From the NCBI RefSeq assembly GCF_000224145.3, contig NW_004190373.2:1-64000 (forward strand): DNA of 64,000 bases, read 5' to 3'. The notes under the pieces are model-generated. The model searched no databases and was not told the origin of the DNA. It worked only from the letters and a program-made list of their open reading frames with translations. This DNA is from Ciona intestinalis. Lineage: Eukaryota; Chordata; Ascidiacea; Phlebobranchia; Cionidae. Shown here one piece after another: positions 56,923-64,000 of this stretch. How positions within the stretch are numbered: position 1 is the first letter of the stretch; each line of letters opens with the position of its first letter. A program made the translations under genes and the position numbers.

Positions 56923-59581
56923 TTATGAAAAGTTTGTTCCCGGGAGATGCATGTTGTTGCTGCTGGAGGAAGACCTTCCGATTCCCGCCGATAAACTTCG
57001 AATCTCCCGATCTCCATGGAAACGTCGCGGGAGCCTGTTATCTACGTCATAATGCTTTGTTCTGTGTCGTCTGCGTCGAAGATAAATCGCGACACAAATG
57101 ACAAATATACAAATCGCGCTGATCGCCGCTATCGTGCCCATTATGACGTATTCGATCCGAATTTTGGATTCTGGAAAAACAATGATGAAATAACTGAAGC
57201 ATGAAACACCACGTGACTTTACCTTCAACCAGTGCAGGATCCAACCGCTTGGTGGCGGTGTCGAGCCCTCTTTGTGACATCATAGAAGGATTGTTACGTA
57301 TTAGGAATGGACCAATAGCAAGCCGTATGTCTGGCTCCCTGTTCGCTTCGTCCACCGAGCGGCGCACGCGAGCTGGTGATGACGTAATGTTATCACACGT
57401 GGGTTGGCAAGCCTGTGACGTCATAGATATTATTGTTACGGTCAACGAGGTTTGAGTTTATATAACTAAGCTAATATAAGCCATATATATAGTTACTTAA
57501 TACCAACGTTTCGATTTTAAATATAATCCCCTAAAAAATAATAATTTCAAAATATAATTGCGTTTGCCTGTTGATACAATGTGACGTTGCACACCCCGAC
57601 CACACAATGCAAGTACACTGGTAGATCACGTGACCACGAGAATATCTGGAACGAAAACAACGATTTGTTGCTGGGCGATGATTGGTCCATATTCACTGTC
57701 GGGTCCAGCTCGCTGGGACATCTAGCGGATGGAAAATATTACAAAATTAGATATTGTGCCCGCAAACGTGTTGGTAAAATCCGGCGCTTTTGTAATCTAC
57801 ATTCCCCCGTCTCTCGCCTTTGGATTAACCAAGTTACTCAGTTTCCTTGTATTGTCAGTTGTACTGTAGTAAAGTCAGTGTATGCGTTTCGTTTGTCTTT
57901 GATTATTTTAAAGCTTGTATGTTGCTGATTTCGTTGCAACATAATATTGATGGTGGTTGTGCCATCATCTTGTTCGAGTAGAAGCGCAACATTTGATTGC
58001 TTATAAAATGGAATGGCTGCGACCCAGTCTGTGTTTTAGATCTTAAATATTTTCCACAAGATCTTAAGTTAAGTAAATACATGATAGGAGTATAAACAAC
58101 CAACCCTCTATCAACCAGTACGTGGGTGAACTCGGCTCCCGTTGTATCGGCCGCACTCGTTGCTATGCAACTCTTATACGTCACGGTGAGGTCTTTTTGT
58201 GACGTCATCAACTGCACCTGTGCGTAGACACGTTGCCCGGTAACCAGGGTGGCTGGGGGTCGAAGGTCAGATAGAGGTGAAAGGTCAAGGGTCGGAAACA
58301 TTTTCAAATCGATGATGAATTTACCGTAGGCGACCTGACGTTCCGGTTGGCTGGTGACGTAACAATCAATCAAGTTTGACGTAACAATGTGAGACCAATT
58401 GGTTGTTACGTCACAGAAGCAATCATGTCGTAAATTACGTAATAATAGCAAACAAGATTTACCCCACAGTTTAATATTTCAGGTTTTTTAACATGTTGAC
58501 GTCACGAACAATGACGTCATCAACTTACTTAATGGCTGGCGATATTGATTGTCGGAGAGAGGTGACGTAATTACGCGGGTACACGCATGACCAATCAAGC
58601 AGAACCAAATTATCAGGTGATGACGTACTAGATGACGTATTCGATGACGTATCAAGGAAGAGTCGGTTTTTATAAACAAAGTTTCTTCCTCTCTGTAATG
58701 CATGAGGTTAGTAAGGTGGTGTGAGCGCCATCTACCGACCACCTTTTTAATATTTGTTCCACAGTTGGAGAATATATTCAAGGTCACCACGAGTTCATCT
58801 CCTACGTCACGTGACCAACATCGCGCCTCATCGCGTCGACCGCGACCTACGTAAACCAACTTCCGGTCAACCGTCCCAGCTTCTTCTCGCACCAGGGACT
58901 TCCCCACCACCAACACTATCCGATCCCTCAAACACCGGACGTGAGGTAATTCTGTGTATTGTGACGTCATAGTAATTATACATTGTGACGTCATAGCAAA
59001 ACTTTAGCCTAACTGTCTATGAATTAAAACTGTAATTGTTTTTATCAATTATCAGATTAGGGAATTTCCCATCGATTTAAAAAACCTTTTGAACACTCAT
59101 GCTTGTGACGTAACAATAAAGAACAAGAATTTACAAATTCAATCCAACAATGCTTTTAAACTAATCACTATGACTTCATAATTAAGTTAAGTAAACAATT
59201 GACCACGTGGTTGGTTTAGAAGTTTTAATTGGTTGAACATGACTTTCTATTGGGTGTGATGTCATAATACTCCATTAAAACGTAATCGATGCAAACAATA
59301 ACATTGTTGTGACGTCACAATGTTCAAGCAATTTGTAGAACAGCAATGATTGTTTTGTCACAATCACCGATTGTACCATGCCCCGACAAGCATTTATTAC
59401 GTCACAATAAACCTGTCGCGACAAAACCGCGACGAAATAATAAATGAATAAATATTCGAAACTTAACTGTTGTCGCAGAACCGTCCGTGGTAATCTTGTG
59501 CGCATGCGCAGTAGAATCCCCCCATCGCGTACGGACGTTCCACACAAGTTGCATTGTGACGACATAATCCTTCCTTGCAAG
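56923..59581 (-). CDS. EGF and zona pellucida (ZP) domain membrane protein (5' end not found)
   Basis: Minus-strand exons: 59468-59581, 58743-58951, 58529-58692, 58105-58350, 57568-57721, 57223-57412, 56923-57170; all phases agree. The first encodes an EGF-like module (LCRHNATCVERPYAMGGFYC, then DYHGRFCDN). The next two form ZP-N (VRCLRDRIVLVV, NIFSNCGTNI, NRLFLDTSS, LDWSCVYPRN). The next two form ZP-C (GQRVYAQVQLMTSQKDLTV, YKSCIATSAADT, RCPSELDPTVNMD, FSFQIFSWSRDLPVYLHCVV). Then a dibasic RVRRS furin-type site, and in the last exon a transmembrane helix (VIMGTIAAISAICIFVICVA) with a basic stop-transfer and a Ser-rich tail ending NNMHLPGTNFS. ZP proteins polymerise after cleavage into extracellular matrices such as egg coats, tunic or apical surfaces; the exact role here is unknown. 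Signal peptide exons lie upstream and were not found. The intron between 57568 and 57412 appears to use a GC donor. Confidence 0.85.
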
Positions 59582-61764
59582 CTGTTCCCAACAAATATAA
59601 AATTATTAAGTAATATAAAATAACTTGTTTTTATCTCTTCGAATAAATCAAATAAATAAAACAACGAAGAAGGTATTATTATGACGTAACGATCTACCTG
59701 GCGTAAATGCTGATGACGTCAGCAAGAAATTTAAAAAACACAGAAAATAAGATTCTGGATTCTTCATTCTGCGGAAACAATGTATATTGTTACGTCACTG
59801 TATCACTTATGACCTATCTTGCTGTTGTATTACGTCACAACCCCCTTTATTCAGCCGCACATATACAAACGTGCCCCTACCAACATCCACCCCCCTATAT
59901 ATATCTACTACCACAAACTTTAACTTTATTATATGAATGCTACCTCTTGCTGACAAACTTATACGAATGCTACATGCTATACTGTGCTCACCACCACCGC
60001 TGACAAACTTAATAACATTAGAACCCTCGCCTTCAACTCACCGCGTGTGAAACGCTCGATTAGACAGCGCGAAAGAAAAGCAATCTTAGTGACGTCATAA
60101 ATGACACTGTCACTTTATAAATGAACGAGAGTAAAAACGTTACATTATGACATCACAATCAACAATATTATGATGTAATAAAATAATCAAATAATGTACG
60201 TTTTCGAGGTTTGTGACGTCACAGTAGCAGCGATATCGCGTAAAGCCTTCCGGTCAAGTCGACCATTATAATTGAACAATGGTCATTATAATTTGGGAGC
60301 GACCGCTTAAAATATTAAAAGCTTTTGGTTACAACTTGTTCGGTTCTAAAGTTTACTCGAACTGATGTAAATATTTATGTTAGCTTACGTTGCAACGGTA
60401 TGGGAACGTGTGAAAATAATTGCAATATGAAATAAGTTTCTTTATTCATAATGTTCATTATTACGTCACGTATAAACACAATAAATTCAAGTATTTCTAG
60501 AATTTCTAAACCGGATGTTTCAATTAAGTTTAATTAAACATAATTGGAACTAATTACTACGCGCGGATGAATTATCCTCGGATGAATATATTAGTTAATA
60601 AATTATTCGGATCTTTATATCACGTGACAAGTCCTCTGATTGGTTGGGAGGATTTCTCGAATTCACTTCATTGTGACGTCAATAATGAAACATAATGCAA
60701 TAATTATGACGTAATAATGATTTGTGGTAAAGATTATGACGTAAACAAACATGTCACGTGACACGTGGGTAAAATATTTTGAAATGTTCTAGAACACGGG
60801 TTGATTATTACGTCAAAATCGCAATTTGTTCTAAATGAACAACCACGTCATAATAAACATATGTTACGTCACAATAATAAACCTGCGACAAGTTTAAATG
60901 ACGTCAACGCTACGTGATTTTAAGTGACGTCGCGTACCGATATTACCTAATCAGAACGTAGGTTGTTTACCGCCATCATGCGGATAAGAAGGAACAATCA
61001 CAATTTACGACTCGCCGTATGTCAATGTCAATGTAACAAAGCTATCTATGACGAATATTCGGAATAATAACCTTATATGTTACGTCACAATGTACATTAA
61101 CACGTCATATATTGAAATAAGATTGTAGATATCTCAGACAATGATGTTGTGATTGTTGTTGTGACGTAATAAACGACAACAGTTACGTTTGAAATTAACG
61201 AAATTACCCCGAAGTGCCATCGTCGCGTCGAGGGTTCTTCAGTTTACTTGTCGTTGCTATGACGACACAATACGACTGTGACGTGATAAATAGATGTTTC
61301 GCGTTGGAGAGCGATCGTGGTCGACGTTAGAAACGACTTTCGCCCGCACAAGTACCCCGCCCCCCACATATGTAGAAGTTAGTCGCTGCTGTCGCTATAT
61401 TGCGATTATGTTCCATAGTGACGTCACAGAATCAATCATGACCTAATAATCGATGAATTTCTTGATTAAACTAATGGACAAAGTAGATAGTGACGTAATA
61501 AAGGGATAGGAAGTTTAGAACGAAGAACAAAGAGGTGACAGTGACGTCATAAATTGGCAGCGAGATGTCATAATAGAAATGCTTTATTAAATAGTAATGG
61601 CAACTTTTGTGCCAAGTAGCAAAGATTACAATATATTTAGAAAATATCGGATGCGGCGCAGAAACCGAAATATTTGTATGAATTGTTGGAAACGACAGTC
61701 GTTTTATGCTTTGTTTGATTGTTACATCATAGAGTTAGAAACAATTGGCATTGAACTAAATACA
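59582..61764. promoter_or_regulatory. Interval between divergent ZP and Ly6-like genes, dense in TGACGTMA
   Basis: No exon recognised with confidence, though the 5' exons of the ZP gene must lie here or beyond. Many TGACGTCA, TGACGTAA and TTACGTCA octamers occur, for example near 59310, 59713, 60089, 60214, 60674, 60897, 61082, 61425 and 61542. A short ATG frame at 60977 (ATGCGGATAAGAAGGAAC) is probably chance. Confidence 0.45.
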
Positions 61765-62155
61765 ATGAGACAATCAACATTATTGTGGACTATTGTTACG
61801 TCACTTTTATTAATAGGTAAGTCATTATGACGTAATATTCAAACAATATAGGGTTTTAATTGGTTTGTTGTAGGTCACGTGGGTTTTGTGACGTATGCTC
61901 AAGAAGATGACGCAGCTGATGACGTAGCCGATGACGTAGGCGGTAATGACGTAGATGCTGGTAACGCAACGGTAAAAAATATTTTCTTGATTTATTTTAA
62001 GTAAAATAATCAAACATGCTGACGTATAAATTGTTATTGTGACGTCACAGGGCGTCGCGATTTGCTTCCAATGCAATTCAACCGATGATTGCGCGGTCGA
62101 ACAAGAAGCGGGGAATTCTACAGTTCAAGAATGTGAGGCCGGCCAGCATTGCTGG
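61765..62155 (+). CDS. Ly6/uPAR-like three-finger protein, 5' exons
   Basis: Exons 61765-61816, 61874-61971, 62051-62155, in consistent phase. Exon 1 encodes a signal peptide (MRQSTLLWTIVTSLLLIG). Exon 2 encodes an acidic linker (EDDAADDVADDVGGNDVDAG), built largely from the GATGACGTA motif. Exon 3 begins a Ly6-type Cys pattern: ICFQCNSTDDCAVEQEAGNS then ECEAGQHCW, matching C-x2-C...C...C...C spacing. The domain is unfinished: it is followed by a GTAAGT donor and then the 91-bp satellite and a gap. The family is secreted or GPI-anchored and cell-surface. Function unknown; the Ly6 call rests on half a domain. Confidence 0.7.
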
Positions 62156-62257
62156 GTAAGTTGGTTTAATATCGTTGGTATCCTGGGTTGGATTATGGTC
62201 AAGTACACGAATAGTATACCTTGGGTGTTGGGGGCAACTCTGGTCTAAATCTCACGT

Positions 62258-63240
62258 CCAAGTTACTGTCCGAAACATCTGCTGATCATGAGTTTAGTAT
62301 CCAGACAGTAACTTGGTCCATCATCAGTGTAAAAGGGGTTACTATCCACCAAGTTACTGTCCGAAACATCTGCTGATCATGAGTTTAGTATCCAGACAGT
62401 AACTTGGTCCATCATCAGTGTAAAAGGGGTTACTATCCACCAAGTTACTGTCCGAAACATCTGCTGATCATGAGTTTAGTATCCAGGCAGTAACTTGGTC
62501 CATCATCAGTGTAAAAGAGGTTACTATCCACCAAGTTACTGTCCGAAACATCTGCTGATCATGAGTTTAGTATCCAGACAGTAACTTGGTCCATCATCAG
62601 TGTAAAAGGGGTTACTATCCACCAAGTTACTGTCCGAAACATCTGCTGATCATGAGTTTAGTATCCAGACAGTAACTTGGTCCATCATCAGTGTAAAAGG
62701 GGTTACTATCCACCAAGTTACTGTCCGAAACATCTGCTGATCATGAGTTTAGTATCCAGACAGTAACTTGGTCCATCATCAGTGTAAAAGGGGTTACTAT
62801 CCACCAAGTTACTGTCCGAAACATCTGCTGATCATGAGTTTAGTATCCAGACAGTAACTTGGTCCATCATCAGTGTAAAAGGGGTTACTATCCACCAAGT
62901 TACTGTCCGAAACATCTGCTGATCATGAGTTTAGTATCCAGACAGTAACTTGGTCCATCATCAGTGTAAAAGAGGTTACTATCCACCAAGTTACTGTCCG
63001 AAACATCTGCTGATCATGAGTTTAGTATCCAGACAGTAACTTGGTCCATCATCAGTGTAAAAGAGGTTACTATCCACCAAGTTACTGTCCGAAACATCTG
63101 CTGATCATGAGTTTAGTATCCAGACAGTAACTTGGTCCATCATCAGTGTAAAAGAGGTTACTATCCACCAAGTTACTGTCCGAAACATCTGCTGATCATG
63201 AGTTTAGTATCCAGACAGTAACATGGTGCAATCATCATTG
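62258..63240 (+). repeat. 91-bp fold-back satellite, about 10.5 copies
   Basis: The unit begins CCAAGTTACTGTCCGAAACA, contains CTGCTGATCATGAG and CAGACAGTAACTTGG, and ends AGTGTAAAAGGGGTTACTATCCA. Copies are almost identical (AAAGGGG versus AAAGAGG is the main variant). CCAAGTTACTGTC and GACAGTAACTTGG are exact inverse ends, so each unit can fold into a hairpin of about 60 bases. The array lies in an intron of the Ly6-like gene and ends just before the 500-N gap. Confidence 0.97.
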
Positions 63241-63257
63241 TAACTTTGTTGTAACTC

Positions 63258-63757
63258 NNNNNNNNNNNNNNNNNNNNNNNNNNNNNNNNNNNNNNNNNNN
63301 NNNNNNNNNNNNNNNNNNNNNNNNNNNNNNNNNNNNNNNNNNNNNNNNNNNNNNNNNNNNNNNNNNNNNNNNNNNNNNNNNNNNNNNNNNNNNNNNNNNN
63401 NNNNNNNNNNNNNNNNNNNNNNNNNNNNNNNNNNNNNNNNNNNNNNNNNNNNNNNNNNNNNNNNNNNNNNNNNNNNNNNNNNNNNNNNNNNNNNNNNNNN
63501 NNNNNNNNNNNNNNNNNNNNNNNNNNNNNNNNNNNNNNNNNNNNNNNNNNNNNNNNNNNNNNNNNNNNNNNNNNNNNNNNNNNNNNNNNNNNNNNNNNNN
63601 NNNNNNNNNNNNNNNNNNNNNNNNNNNNNNNNNNNNNNNNNNNNNNNNNNNNNNNNNNNNNNNNNNNNNNNNNNNNNNNNNNNNNNNNNNNNNNNNNNNN
63701 NNNNNNNNNNNNNNNNNNNNNNNNNNNNNNNNNNNNNNNNNNNNNNNNNNNNNNNNN
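63258..63757. other. Assembly gap (exactly 500 N)
   Basis: Probably of unknown true size. It separates a Ly6-like gene without its 3' half from a METTL3 first exon without the rest of the gene. Confidence 1.
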
Positions 63758-63830
63758 TCGTCACATGACGTTGGTTCAACTGTTTAAGTTTAAATTAATT
63801 GAGGAAACATGACACCCACTACCCACCCAC

Positions 63831-63927
63831 CTCCTTGCCGCTTCTTTCTTCGCTTCTGGAGAATCTCCCTCAAGTTTTCTTGTTTACGTTTGTGTTCTTG
63901 AATTATTTTCCACGTCTCTGATGACAT
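63831..63927 (-). CDS. METTL3: First coding exon of m6A methyltransferase METTL3
   Basis: Minus strand from ATG at 63925-63927 to a GTGGGT donor at 63830. It encodes 32 residues beginning MSSETWKIIQEHKRKQENLR and ending ILQKRRKKRQG, aligned end to end with the known N-terminal helix of METTL3 (MSDTWSSIQAHKKQLDSLRE). METTL3 is the catalytic subunit of the nuclear m6A mRNA methyltransferase with METTL14. The catalytic exons would lie at lower coordinates but are not present; the gap intervenes. The call rests on a short stretch. Confidence 0.7.
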
Positions 63928-64000
63928 TTTTATCAAAACTTTGACTAAAATCAACAACTTATGAGCAGTTCGACAAATGTTTTATTTTGAATTCTGAAAT

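Noticed and set aside
57581-57928. 115-codon plus-strand frame
   Set aside because: Shadow of the ZP-C exon at 57568-57721 on the minus strand, which has family motifs and fitting splice sites.
58488-58670. Alternative acceptor CTAG at 58628-58631 for the second ZP-N exon
   Set aside because: It gives the wrong phase; the acceptor at 58693-58696 keeps the frame and yields a longer match to the ZP-N pattern.
59275-59664. 129-codon minus-strand frame overlapping the EGF exon
   Set aside because: The EGF cysteines are in another frame of the same strand; this one has no family match.
60060-60110. First exon of the ZP gene with start at ATGACGTCACTAAGATTG (minus strand)
   Set aside because: The signal-like peptide MTSLRLLFFRAV meets a stop before the nearest good donor.
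62258-63240. CRISPR array
   Set aside because: The units are contiguous 91-bp satellite copies with no unique spacers, in a eukaryotic genome.

Overview
The window is animal nuclear DNA and most likely from an ascidian of the genus Ciona. Evidence: compact AT-rich genes with many short GT-AG introns, chordate-type gene families (SELENOF, KAT7, TMEM42, SAP30BP, MFSD6, GALNT, axonemal dynein), and many copies of a tRNA-derived composite SINE resembling those known from Ciona. Five stretches of N are present (5231-5338, 6037-6375, 30095-30594, 49609-49710, 63258-63757); two are exactly 500 long and are probably gaps of unknown size. Gene identities come from reading spliced exons by eye against remembered protein families; no search was run. 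In the multi-exon models from SELENOF to the dynein, all exon phases were checked and agree.

Layout, left to right. 249-4421 (+): 3' part of a secreted TSP1-vWA protein with a 1247-bp tandem exon duplication and a 20-bp minisatellite in its last intron. 4422-8500: repeats, gaps and a small gene-like array of symmetric mini-exons (7054-7574). 8611-9477 (+): single-exon TPR-like protein. 10675-12213 (+): intronless MYST acetyltransferase, KAT7/HBO1 type. 12845-14924 (-): SELENOF selenoprotein with in-frame UGA and a SECIS element. 15415-15831 (-): TMEM42. 16296-17030 (-): SAP30BP. 17738-20515 (+): MFSD6-like transporter. 21476-27590 (-): complete 12-exon GALNT1/13-type glycosyltransferase. 28876-30063: duplicated mini-exon locus rich in TGACGTMA octamers. 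30595-31430: 27-bp minisatellite. 31647-55662 (+): 61 exons of an outer-arm axonemal dynein heavy chain (DNAH5/DNAH8 type) with complete motor but no N-terminal tail. 56923-59581 (-): EGF-ZP membrane glycoprotein. 61765-62155 (+): start of a Ly6/uPAR-like secreted protein, running into a 91-bp fold-back satellite and a gap. 63831-63927 (-): first exon of METTL3.

The genes form no single pathway. They are mostly housekeeping functions (histone acetylation, ER selenoprotein quality control, splicing/transcription, O-glycosylation, m6A writing) plus a ciliary motor and cell-surface or extracellular proteins.

The most interesting signal is an octamer, TGACGTMA, that is extremely common. It is CpG-intact in the flanks and around the ZP/Ly6 genes, but almost always decayed to TGACATCA/TGATGTCA inside the GALNT and dynein gene bodies. 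It has also entered coding exons, where it makes Asp-Asp-Val or Thr-Ser-Ser runs. Other points worth checking are two apparent scaffold discontinuities: a dynein lacking about 1,390 N-terminal residues and an orphan METTL3 first exon, each next to a 500-N gap.
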